Assembly: GCA_948146395.1 (NCBI GenBank)
Contig: OX411559.1
Span: 3,830,501-3,894,500 of the forward strand
Source of the DNA: Fragum whitleyi
Lineage: Eukaryota > Mollusca > Bivalvia > Cardiida > Cardiidae
Reading direction: 5' to 3'
Length of the DNA: 64,000 nt
This document shows, piece by piece, positions 1 to 12,700 of the stretch (its first letter is position 1; every line of letters begins with the position of its first letter). The translations under genes and the position numbers were made by a program. The notes under the pieces were generated by a model. That model worked only from the letters and a program-made list of their open reading frames with translations. It was not told where the DNA came from and made no database searches.

Positions 1-391
1 AAATCATTCTTAATCATTCATTGAGCGCTCCATTCATTCATTCCAAACACTCACTCAAATCGATCAAAAACGCTCCCAAATCATAAGAAAACATTAAAAA
101 TCATTTTCAACAATAACTCAAATCAATCTATTCATTCTACGATTTTATAAGCTGATGTGAACTTTCAAGCGACTGATTGGTCCACGAACTCAAACAAAGA
201 GAAAAGTACGTGTATTTTATTAAAGGGAGGTAATTAATGTGGCTAATTTTGTTCATCTTGAACAAAATTAGTAATATTGGATTACCTCCCTTTAATTTCA
301 CTCAAAACTCGCTCCACACACTCATTCAATTTCATTCCTAAATCATTCCAAAACCATTCACCTTGTCAATTTCACGGTATTGTTAACTGTA
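1..391. repeat. family-4 MITE ('CACTCATTCATTCC' element), left-truncated by window
   Basis: About 390 bases rich in CATTCATTCC and CACTCA motifs, with an inner inverted pair around a TTTGTTCATCTTGAACAAA core and a right end GTCAATTTCACGGTATTGTT. Other copies or parts lie at 9489-9897, 23671-23850, 27877-28362, 30490-30618 with 31060-31162, 34484-34883, and 40772-40820 with 42444-42730. The terminal GTGAAATTGAC motif appears in inverse orientation at opposite ends. It is non-coding. It lies in the symporter intron after exon 11. Confidence 0.7.
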
Positions 392-424
392 ACACAGGGG
401 CGTGTGTAAAAGCAGAGAACTTAC

Positions 425-575
425 TTTCCAACAATCAGGAGTTCCCTCCCTTTAGCAGCGGGTCTAAAAGTTCGCCATATATCCATCGTGAATACAGTAC
501 TTTCGCTACTGAATACTGCCGTTAGTGACGTCATAATGGCGGAAACCATAATTGCGAGAAGCAAACCTCGAACGC
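425..575 (-). CDS. SLC5-like symporter exon 11 (residues 354-404), last in window
   Basis: Encodes [20 protein letters not shown], then [18 protein letters not shown] and GRELLIVGK. This helix carries the Na2 site in the family: S370 matches SGLT1 S393, T369 stands for S392 and A366 for S389. Where SGLT1 reads FNSAS this protein reads FSSES. Donor GTAAGT at 424-419. The next exon is not within 1-418. Confidence 0.95.
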
Positions 576-3500
576 CTAAAAGGGAAAACTTGTTATTTTG
601 CAAGTAGATGGTTTATTTTCATTGAGACATTTGATCTTAGCAATTATTAGAAAGAGTTAACATTTTAAAAGCTTGAGACCTATTTCTTTAAGAACTCACT
701 ATATTTTTAGTGGAAGTACACAAAGTATTTTTTCACTATTGACAATGTCCTTTTTGAAAGGATGAATAGTATGCTCGAATCTTGCTAGTAGCAAGTAGAA
801 TAAAATAATAACTGAATAATCACCGTGTATCAATGTACACCGGATATAGCGATTAGTGAGTCGAGGGAAATATCTACGAAGTGGGATCCATGGTTAGTAT
901 TTCTTTTATTATTTCTGTGTTTGTTGTGATTTTACTTAGTGAAAAACGAATTTACACTACTGAGGTAGTCGGTTATGTTTGTCTCTTTGGAAAACATAAA
1001 ATAATTTGTTTCTGTCATAGAATAAATGATAATAAACCGTCTAATCACTGACAATTTTCTTGGCCTTCTGCGAAATCGAATGAAAATGCTCATATTTTAC
1101 GTAACTGGCCCACGATTTACTTTGCTATACTTTCTTTGTTGTCCAAAGATTTTACATACTAAATTTCACTGCGAGATTATTTTTTGTTTTTGGAATATTT
1201 AGATAGGAAAAAATCTACCGGTGTACGGCCTATAGCATACAATTTCAAATCAGTGTACGAACGATAGAAAAAGTAGTGTACGAATATAGCTCAAGGGAAG
1301 GGTAAAATATCCTTACTTAAACGAGCGCAAAATAAGAAATTATTTATGAAAACGTCTACATGGCTCTGTAGTAACATTTTGGCGTTTTCGATTAGGATTC
1401 TTTTCTAGTATTTTGCGAAAAACGGGGGAATCGTAAATCATATTGATTAAAAAATATAGATGATAATCAATTACAGAACTTTATGAACCTCTTAACATAA
1501 TTATTCATTACATTGATTGTAAACATATTTTTAGCATGGTTTTCTTAGAAAACGACTAGTCCCATTGCAGAAGGCAACTTCCTGTGAAACCAAGTTGTTT
1601 CGTTGAATTCAATTTATAAGCTAAAATTTCGCATTTCTACAGATTAAGCGTCAGGTTAATGTCAGACTAGTTTTACGAACTGTTTCAGAATCGGATAGCA
1701 GGTCGATTTCTTGTAATACTATCATTTAAATGTTTACCCTATCGTCCTATTTCATTGAATAATCGCGGCGTTTTAACCATGGGGTCTTTGATTCTTACAA
1801 GATACCTTTCTACATCAAAATATTAACAGATAGAGAGAAAAAAGATGTGATTTTTAACAAGGTTGTTAAAGAATCACGATTCCACCCAAAACATTTGAGC
1901 GGCCTCAGACGATTTATGATATTCACATGGTAATAATTAACGCTTATTTTCGAACCATGTTTATTCACGCACATCAATATGAGCTGGGCAGATGACAATT
2001 AATTACCTTGTTTCATGACATTAAATTTGTTATCTGCAGATCCGTACTATTGATATCTATAATCATTACAAACATCAGGGTTCTACGTTGCATGTTCTTG
2101 AATAAATTAATTATCTTAGACAAACGGGAGGATAATTGTATATCTCAGTCGGATAGCAGCTGGAGACTAGGAAAGTATGCAATGGTAATACTGATAATAG
2201 AAATAACAGGAATCTATTGTTGAGTACTCCAGTCGCCGCCACATGACTGAAATATATATAAATCGAGGGTTCAGTGCAAGACTATACTAAGTGTCTATAT
2301 AATGTATAGACACTTAATACAGTTTTGCGCTGAACCCTCGAAATGCGGCGTTAAAACCCGTGTTAAAATTTTGTTAATATATGTTTGAATGGGGCTTACT
2401 TTAAAAGTCTTACCGCGGCGGCTGGTGAACCTAACGACAACATCGGTGCTGTCAACAATTGGACAATGTCTATGCTTCGGATATACCCATGAAGCACGGC
2501 CGAGATTAAATTGATTAAAAAATCGTATTTCAATTTTGTTATCTAATCATACGACGACGACAACTACGGTACCGACAACAAATGGACAATGCCCATGTTT
2601 TGGATATATCCATAAAGCTTGGCCATGTTTATACTGGTAAAAGCTATAGGGGCATTCAAAATAAAACACAAATGATTCTCACCGAAAGAATGGTCACTAT
2701 TTACAATTGAAATTAAAATCATATCTTCAAACTGAGTAGGGGATAAAAGAGCAGTAACAGTAAGACTCGTCTGATCTTGATATCCAAAATTTGGAAAGGA
2801 TGAAAGAGATGCCAGTAATGCTGAGTTTCTTTGCTCTTTAAGTCGAGATAGAGAAAATGACAGCGAGGATCTCGCTGATCCCAATTTATACATATCATAC
2901 TTGTCTAAAGCATGTTTACAAGCACACAATTACCAAGGTTTGACTATAACATTATACTGAAGCATGTATTCATTTGTGGTAAAGATTAAATTAGTCATGA
3001 CAACTGCATTGGTAAGGGAAAAGGGCTCCATCGAATGTACAAAAGACAAAAAGATAACTTTATCCATCAAACACGTTTTAATTTAGCGCTAGACAATCCA
3101 TTTAAGAAATATTTTTCTTGCTAAAGGCCGTACACTATTAACGGGATATTTGCTATACGACGTACACCATCTCCCTATAGGCCGTACACCGGGAGAAGAA
3201 ACAACATGCGAGTTTATCGGTATATTCACTTCATATAAAAGGCAGGAGTGTTTCTAGTGATTTTCTGTGTTATGTTAGGCAATTTATCATGGGTTTTAGT
3301 ATGAGAAACTCTAAAAATTCAGTCAAAACAGTATTGTCGCGATGGACAAACGGAAATCATCGGTGATTAGGGGGGTATTTTTTTAAATTGTAGCCGCTAA
3401 CCAATCATTTGATACGGGTTGATAGCCACATGATTATATCAGTAACGCCTGTCTTGAATGCTTACAGGAAAGTTTTACGTGATTTAACAAAAAAAAAGAG

Positions 3501-6500
3501 AAAAGCTCACCTTGTACAACACCCCTTAACATTTCCCTCGAATCACTAATCGCTATATCCGGTTTACGTTGATACACGGTGATAATTATTGAAAGCAATG
3601 TTTTATTTTACTATTCTCCTGATATTTCTAAAATTTCCTGCAATACACAAAACATTGGCACACAATAAGCATAGGCGTAACTAGGATTTTGAAAATTATA
3701 CCCACTCACCAGACCAACATTAAATATATAGGATAAAGACGATGTGTGGACTATGACAAAGTATGAATAACCTCCGTCCGCTCCCCTTTTCTATGATTTG
3801 GGCGTAGGTGAATAGTCAAAACATCATAACTACCGCTTGAATAAGCTATAGTTTCGAAGTTTTGATGATCCATCAACGACATTTTTCGAAAGAGGATTTA
3901 TTTCAATTACGAACTTGCGTAATGTGCGTGATGAGAGTTACGCCCTTGATAACAACTTAGATGAGCCAGCACAAACATGTAGTCTGATCCTAGCTAACTT
4001 TAACTGTTGTCTGTCTAATTATTGTGGAAAAAATCGAAACCAGCTTGTCTTTAAAGTCCTAGAAATTGACAGTTATTTGGAAACAAAATTTAGATTTAGC
4101 AGGATAAGGGTTAGTGTAGGATAGTAAGTCATACCTACTGGTAAAAGCTCCATGATTAATAAAGGATACGCCATGTTACTGCAGCCTACAGGATTGTCAC
4201 ACACAGACACACAAACGTCGGGGTCCATACATGCTACTTTATCTAAAATACAAACATAAATGATTTAGTTAAGGTAGTGGAACCGTAACAGTTTTGCAAC
4301 GTCTCAGAGGTAATGAACTTTAACGGTGTTAACCGAGGTTTCTTATTGATTTTCATTAGGAAACCTCGGTTAACATTGTGAAAGAATATGTGGTCCAAAA
4401 TGTTGCGTAACTATTACGGATCCACTACCTTAAAATTATGACACACGCCGGTCTCATTTTGGCTTTGCAGACATTTAGAGGTCGTGGAAGACTGGTTTCA
4501 GTCTTTTTTGTTAGCATTTTCTGAAAATATTTTTGGTGTAGTTCTATAAGATGACTCTTTAATCCAAGTTCGCGTTTACAAGTGCAGAAGAAAACTTATT
4601 TTTAGAGACAGGGGACTAAATTTTAATTCCTTTTGAAAATTATGCTTTAAAGAAGAGTCTGGCGGCCAGGCTAAGGAAGTGGTAGTGTAAAAAGATGGCG
4701 AGCATCAAATTAAAATAATCTCGTATATCTATATATGAAGGCAGTACAAAGATGGGATGAACTTGTCTCGGAACGAAATGTCTGGTAACAAACAGTTTAC
4801 ATGTGGAATTTGAAGGCGATGTAAAGTACCTTTTCACATTTCCGACCAGTGTTTAACACGTTTATATTGTTAATCAAACAAACCAGGTCTCATCATAACA
4901 GACAAACACATGAATATACACATTGATTATGCACAAACGATATTTAGTTTATGCTTTTCGGTAGTTTATCGGGAAATAAGGGCAGATTATCATTTGATAA
5001 ATTCTCCGCCTTACCAGTGAAATTATCAAAAGCTTATATCCCGCTTTCTTTCATTGCACCCATATTTTGCGTCATGTAAACATGAACGTTATAAAGGAAT
5101 CATGTGCAAAGCAATGTGGCGCGATTTCACATAAAATGTTTAATAATTAAATTTTCGAACTATTATATTTTTTGCATTAAAGAAATAGAAAAGGGGTTTG
5201 TTTTTCGAGTAAGTTCGATTGATATTTCATTTCGTGAAGAACAAAAACTGTATTTTCACTCGTGGCTCCTGAAAATATAGCTTTTGTTGTTCACTCAATG
5301 AAATATAAATCGATCTTACACTGAAACAATCGATTATCCTCTATTTACCTGATCTATCGATGTAGGGGCATAAAAGAATTCAGACATATTTTTTTATATT
5401 TTTGAAAATTGTCTAAATTAAAGTAGTTTCATTAGTAAGGATTCGCGAGTAGGCTATTTAGCTTTTGTTTCTTCTTGTTTTCAGACAGTTTAATTCATAA
5501 AGGGTTTGCATACCATAATTATGACCAATATTCACAATAACCCTGGAAAAGCTGACGCATCGTCAAAATATTGTCACTACTCGTAATGGCAATATCAATT
5601 TTAGAATATAGGCATTATTAAAGATAAAACAAATATTGAAACAATATTATTGAAAATATTTCCAAGTTGTTGACCCCTTTACGTAGGTCTTTCATAGACA
5701 ATCTATAACCAATATTCGATCATATTAATCGTGTATGGTCTAATTAAAGAGATAAAACGAATATATCTTAGCTCATGCTGGTAAAATACCCACAACCGGA
5801 CTACGCTTAATGGGTGCGCGAAGCTGAATCACATAAACGTGGATAGGGTCTATGGTTCCATGAATTATAAACTAGTTCTCTTTATTTCAAATAAAGACCT
5901 TTCACTAATATGAGAAATCTCCTAAAAGGCCTGTCACACATGGGCGGCGTAGCATGGCGCTCTTAATGTCTCCAGAGCGAAGTGAGAACACAGTGACATC
6001 GCATTAGGAACGTCGTGCAATCGCATAAAACACCGAAGGTCGCTACAGAGCGCGATTTCACAATTTCGCAGTAAGAGCGTCGTGGCATCGTGGTAGCATC
6101 GAAGCGCGTATTCCAATGACGCCGCGGAAGCACCTTGGCAGCGCTGCGACATGGCGGTATTGGCGCAGAAAAAAACGATATAGAAATCCAGTGGCGCATG
6201 TTCGTTGTCGATTAAATCGATTTCACTACTATCCCACTGCGCTCCTCTGGCGTTCTTACGATGATGTTCTTGAGATATGTTTACTTATTTTATTTCAAAC
6301 AAAAACGTAACTCCCACTACGCACTATGCTTAAGTGCGTGAAAAATAATCATCCGTTGAAAATATCGTTGATGAATGATCATAACATCGAAACTACAGCT
6401 TATTCAAGCTGTAGTTACGATGTTTGATTATTCACCAACACTCAAATCATAAAAAGGGAGCGGACGGAGTATACGACTATATAAACATACTAATTTATTT

Positions 6501-6738
6501 TATTTCGATTCAGACTGCCAGAAAATTTTAAAATTGTTAATAACACTGATTTCGCGGAAGTATCAAGCCATTTTTTTCAGCCAATCAGAAAACACAGTTA
6601 AATTATTTACCCGTTATCAGTATTCTGCTATTCATTCCAGGGAATATCACAGGGAATACAATGATAATAACTTCAAAATCGTGACATATTAAGAAGTCTA
6701 TTTAAGCGTGATTTAAGGAACGGACAGATATAGCTTAC

Positions 6739-6771
<33 letters not shown>

Positions 6772-9700
6772 GGAGTTTTACGCCGCTTTCGACATTATTT
6801 CAGTTATATCGCGGCGGCTGGAGCACCTAACAATGGTTTCCTGGTATTTCTCTCACCAGTACAACCACCACATCCTTCCCTAGCCTCCAGCTGCTATCTC
6901 ACATAAGTCTACGGTTATCAACCCATTGTTGAGAGACAAATAGTCGGAAAGAATGAGTGCCGCCGTCGGGGATCGAACCCGTGACCTCTGGATTGACAGT
7001 CCGATGCGCTGCCAACTGCGCTATGACGGCGGCGATATAGCTTACTGTTTCAGAGCCTTAAAATACCATAGTCAATATTTACCTGTAAAAAGTATTCTGC
7101 TAATCATGCCAGGAAATATCATGAGGAACAAAGGTAACAATTTTAAAACGCCGAGAAGTATGGAGCCGCCTTTAGCGTGAGATAAGGAACGGGCAGAAAT
7201 AGCTCTTTGTACCAAAACCTTGAGAGAGAGAAAAAAGGATCAGTAATTACAACCAACATAAAGGTTTCTACATAAAAATGTAACAAACCATTATTTGTTG
7301 TTCGACACAATATCTTCTCTGCAAGATTAAATATGAACTGTTACCTTTTATGTATCTTTGTACCTATGATCGTCGAAAGTAGTATAGGTAATATCTTGAA
7401 ACCAAATAACAGCGACCTATATTTTTTTTAATTTTACTAACACAACAATGTGATTAGATCCAACAGAAATTCAAATATCCATATCTTTATCTAGTAGCAG
7501 TGTACTTAAAATGTATAAACAGCAATGTTAAATTGCTTATATCTCTAACGAATTAATACTTACTACATGTTACATAATAGAGTTTGTTTCATTTAAAAAA
7601 GCGTTATGATATCTATAATTAATGTGTTTAAATACTTCATGCATGTTTTCCTTACTTGGTTGCAGCACCATATGGCCACCTCTCCTACTGATGCCCGAAG
7701 AACAAGACCTGGCCAGGGTTGATCTCCTGTTATTGGATCCTGGAAGATGTGAAAAGCGTCTCTTCTCGGGTGACCACAGGTTGTATTCGTACTATGATTT
7801 GTGGGTATAGCATCGAAATAAAGAGACTCGAGCTTCTCGATTCCACCAATTTCAATAAAACCTTCAAAGACAAAAACGTTTTCGTAACATTGGAAAATCT
7901 TAAATGCTACCGTCAAGTCACACAAACACGTTTTAGTCTCTCTACATTATCCATTTCCTTTGAACACTTATTTTATATATCTATCCTTCCAGTAAATATG
8001 TTAGAAAAATAATCATTTTATCTTTTTAAGAAGCTTTTGAAATTCAATACAGAATTAAGAAAGTTATTTAATTTCTGACTACAATTCTGATATCACATAA
8101 TGATAAATCGGGATAAATTTCGTCCAAAAAAATTCAAGCGTTCCGATTTGCTGCAAAGATTAAACAATTTGGATCATTGGCTTTTTGTCTGAACACGAAG
8201 TTGTATATATGTATTATTTTGTTGTTGTTGTTGTTGTTTTACTTAAGATTAAATGGGAACGAATGATTATAACTATTTCGCGAGTTCATATCTGTATTAC
8301 TTTCATACGTCTTCCTGATAATATCTGATATAAAGTCTTCAGCGACATGTTTGAACAAAAAATGAACTTACTTATAACCATGACAGTAACAGCTCCAAAT
8401 ATCATCATAACTGTTTGGATTGTTCCTACATATATGACTGCTTTCAAACCACCTGGAAAAATAAAAGATATGTCACGAAACATTCTGGTTAACAATAAAT
8501 TGATATGAAATGTTATTTTGGATGAGATTCCAATCAGTTAGGCTCAAAGAAAAGCGGGGATAAGATTCTGTTTCTCGCATTTAACCCCACGCAGTTTTGT
8601 GTCGGCCGTATTTTCATATTCCAAAGAAAAAATGAATAGCAAGTTTACGTTCATTTAAACTAATCTATTGTGATGTTATCTAATAGTGACACTACACACG
8701 TTTGCAAGGAAAGACGTGATTATTGTCCGCTAAAGAGGAAAATTGAACCTATGTAAAAAGCCATAGAGGATATTGAATGAGTGGTCATTGAATATCGAAT
8801 TTATTGAACGAGTCATCTGTAAACAAACGAGGCTGCGTCGAGTTTTTATTTGTTTTATATGACGAATTGAATAAATTCGATTTTTCATACGCACAAATTT
8901 AATATTCTTTTACAATATGACCCGATTTTTTGCGAAAGCTCGTTAAAATTCTTGAAATTCAACATTTCAATTCACCGCGTAACTTATAACGCCGTATAAA
9001 AATGACTTTACAATAAAACATTATGACGTCATTTTCGCGGTAACAATATAGCGTTGCTATTCGCCCTTAGCTCATTTGCATAGTTATTCCACTAGTGTAA
9101 TAACACCCGTGTAATATCAAAACTATTCAACGTAGTCATACCACTCCCTGTTACGTAGGTCATATCATAAAAATTTATGTATAAATTTATTACTTTTTAA
9201 ATAATTAGGCTGGCTTGAATGCTCAATCTTAATAACAAAGTTGTATATTTCCCGTTGTTTTACCCAACAATGACAAAGAAACAAAATATATGTGCTTAGA
9301 AATGTAAACCGTAACGTATAATCTAATCCGCTGACGCAACTTTTAGGATTGAAAAAAGATTTTAAGCCACATTACATTGACCAATTCATCAATCACTGTA
9401 TCTAAATGCATCATTTTAGGCAGCAAACTTGCATCTTTCTATTTATCTGATGAGCTAATTCTAAGATCATTGTTGGACAGTGTATATATAACAGTTAACA
9501 ACATTGTTAACTTTTTGAGATGAATGATTTTTAGAATGATTGAGTTGAATGAGTTTGATGAATGGTTTTAGTGTAATTCAAGGAATGTAATACAATATCG
9601 ATAATTTCGTCAAAATAAGCGATATTTATTGTCTCCTTTTAATTAAATCTGCGTACCTTTATACATGTATTTGTTTGTCTACACCTACAAATTAGACGCT

Positions 9701-12700
9701 TAAGAATCTAATCGAGCCAATAAAACTGTAGAGTAACTTAGTCGATTTGTATGCAAACTTGATTATTTGTACGATTCCGAAGCGTCTTTATTAATTTCGG
9801 AGCGTTTTTGAGTGAGTCGGTGAGTGTTTGGAATGCAAGATTGGAGTACAGAGCGAGTGGATTTCAATGGTATTTATCGAGATGAGTGTCGATTTCCCGA
9901 TGTGATTAAGTTTAGCAATCTAGATTAAGAAAGTTATTACAACCCATATGCCAAAGCTAATGGCCTGTACATGTATTTGCGAAAAACCCCAAAGAAACTG
10001 GACATCTGACCAGCTTAAGTATTGGCGCTAGAAGCTCCAAATTTTCTCGCTATACCTACCTCTATAAATGTACAGTCTAGGTTGTGGCGGGCAAGATATG
10101 GGGCCTGTTTTACTCATCACTATACGATTGTTTTATGCGTAAGTCAAAAATTAAGGATACTTCTACAGTCGTTAATATATATGGAATTCTGCCATGCATC
10201 ATGTTATATGAATCGTCTTCTAAAGACGATTCCTATGGAATATTGCAAGGCAAAATCTAACAATCAATGAAAACACCTGGTACGATTTGTGAGTTTGACT
10301 AACAATCAATTTTTTCGTAAGAACTTTAGTTAAACTGGCACCTGATTCTCTATGATAGGCGTTCTTAAAGCAGGATGACACTCTTTGGACGAGGAAGAAA
10401 TCATAGCGGTCTTTGGACCAAGTAATCTTGTGTTGTACCTACCTAGTGCTGTAAACAGCATAGTAACTACAATTAGGACAGCCAATGCTATGTACATATT
10501 CCAATCTAGGACCAGTTGAATGAATAATGTACCGGAAAACATACACGTCTGGAATAAGAGTTTTCGACAGATTTTGAACCATTTAAATTATCTGTACAGT
10601 TCACAGAAAGTTTTCTTTGAATAAGCAATTAGAGTATGTGATATTTAAACAGCAACCAATGAAAAATTCACTTCAGTCAAGAGTACAATCAAATAAGCTT
10701 GTTTTATAAATCTGTTGCTTCGGTTGAAAATTTCGTATTAATACCGTTTTTGTTTTTATATCTTTGGGGACATTATTGCTCTACACTTACGAACTTGAGA
10801 ACGACATGTCTATTAATTCTAACTCGATGTTGTAATATATGTTACCGCCAATTTTGATACAGTGTTGACCGTTATGGACAAACAGCTAAGATATAGACGA
10901 AGCCTTTTCCTCCCGTACCGCTTTTCCATGTACTCAGGTAACGTATACACCTGTAGATGGACACAACAATCAGAAGAATATTTCATCATCATAGATTTAA
11001 CAGGATATTGTCATTAGAATGTTTACTATAGTTCATTGTTTTGGCTTGAAGCCCTCATCAAGATAATCCAATAAAAATATTATTTTTCACACCTTGTCTT
11101 TCGGTTGACAGTGAAGGACAATGTATCAATGTTTAAAGATTTAATTGGATAATCTTGCTTAAGGCGTTATGCCGAAACATTGAACAGAGTCAATCTATGC
11201 TTTATATTAATGTTGTTCCCTTATGAATATCGCGTCATTGTTTTGATTAAAAAGTTGTCGGGCATTTGTTTGGCATGAAGCATTTATCAAGATAATCTAA
11301 TAAAACCTATGAATTTTTGTCTTTCGGTGGACAGGTAAGCACAATTTTTGAATGTTTAAAGTATTTATTATATCATTTTGCTAAGGGCTTTATGCCACAA
11401 CATTGAACAGAGTAAATTTATGTTTTATATTAATGTTGTTCCTTAGGACTTTCACGTAATTGTTTTGATGGAAAAGTTGCCAGGCATTTGATAAAATCCT
11501 CTAGAGAAAACCTGCAAAATAACTAATAGGCCAAAGTATCTTGTATATAAATTTTGATAAGAGTTTACCTTCGCTGATATGTACACCGGTAGAAATACCC
11601 AAGACAGCATCAATATCATAAATACAGGCTGTAAAAAAAGACATACAATATAGTATACATGGAGAGAAAATTAAAGTATGGAGTCGTCATTATTACGTTG
11701 AATTCTAATTGAGCCTGTCTGTTATATTACCAACAATTGAAAATTGTACCATGCGAAGACTACGGCCAATCTGTGCATCTGCAAAACCTGTCCGGAGTCT
11801 CCACTTTGTGCTTTCAAGGTAGATAAGGTCTCGAACTGTCTTTAAACATAAAAAAGTCTTATTAAACTGCGTTACTTTAGACAGGCTGCTGGTTGTTGGC
11901 GACTAGCACATGTTTCAAATGTTGGAAATGTCACGCACAGGCTCAATTATCGTATATCTACTAATAGTAATCATTTAATGCTGTGTTTGTATTAAGATAC
12001 GCAAGTGTTGGCAAATTACACTTTCCTTTTCCTACGCTACCTTTTCTAATGTTCATCCATCTAACTACAATAAATGTCGAACCAAAAGAGAGGTACACTT
12101 TAGGTGCATGTGAAATAGTGTCATTCGTATTAAATAGAGGTTATATTGAACACTATATCGCAAGTTTTCAAGCGAATGCTTTTATGTCCACAAAATATTA
12201 AATCACAAAGCTTTTTCCATAAGAGGGTCGACGATATCTAGACAAGGTAATCTTAATTTTGAAATTTAAAATCATCGAGCTTTTTAAGTGCTTATATAAT
12301 GTAATACTCACAAACCATTCAAATAAAACGATCGAGATGCCAGCGACAGCCCCTCCGCCCGCCAACCCAACAAATACTTCTGGTCCGATATTAGCCGCAA
12401 ACATAGACGCTCCAACCTGAAGTTATTTTTAAAATTGGCATGTATTAACAGTTATTTAAATAACAAAATCATGATACCATCAATAGAGGAAGAATAACTA
12501 TTTCTGCTCATCTATCTACTGGATATTGTGTTGGTTTTTTTAAATATCCAAATTTCACAAAATTCAATAGTTTTCTTTTTTTCTTTATTGCAAAAAATCG
12601 ACGATAGACTTTGAATTAATAACTTACAGCAAACCAAGGCATGTTTCTTCCAGCCAGAAAATACGTCTGCACATTCCTTCGCTGTGGCTTAAATATTGTC

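Larger units (their letters stand above)
813..3590. mobile_element. 2.8-kb element with ~55-bp terminal inverted repeats, no ORF
   Basis: The left end (813-867) and the right end (3534-3590, reverse complement) share ACCGTGTATCAA, then CCGGATATAGCGATTAGTGA and TCGAGGG, about 90% identical over 55 bases. Subterminal GTGTACGGCCTATAG-like motifs near 1220 and 3170 are also inverted. No transposase ORF is visible, so it is a non-autonomous or gutted DNA transposon sitting in the intron between symporter exons 10 and 11. It contains a SINE with a hairpin insertion and a local repeat pair (2452-2502 and 2575-2626). Confidence 0.6.

Noticed and set aside
1..418. Next symporter exon (after exon 11)
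   Set aside because: Minus-strand frames here are filled by a family-4 MITE; no helix-like SLC5 segment is seen, so the next exon is outside the window.
2564..2929. 121-codon minus-strand ORF in a symporter intron
   Set aside because: No recognisable motif. Part of it overlaps a local repeat (2452-2502 and 2575-2626), and it lies within the 813-3590 transposon. Kept only as a remote possibility of a domesticated fragment.
6953..7033. Functional tRNA gene on the minus strand
   Set aside because: The cloverleaf-like sequence is the head of a SINE with body, tail and target duplication.
7593..7925. Separate 110-codon minus-strand gene
   Set aside because: It is symporter exon 8 extended into flanking introns; the plus-strand ORFs opposite are shadows.
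9161..10140. Search for further symporter exons between exons 6 and 7
   Set aside because: Exons 6 and 7 already join in frame across a conserved helix; no missing protein segment remains to be placed.
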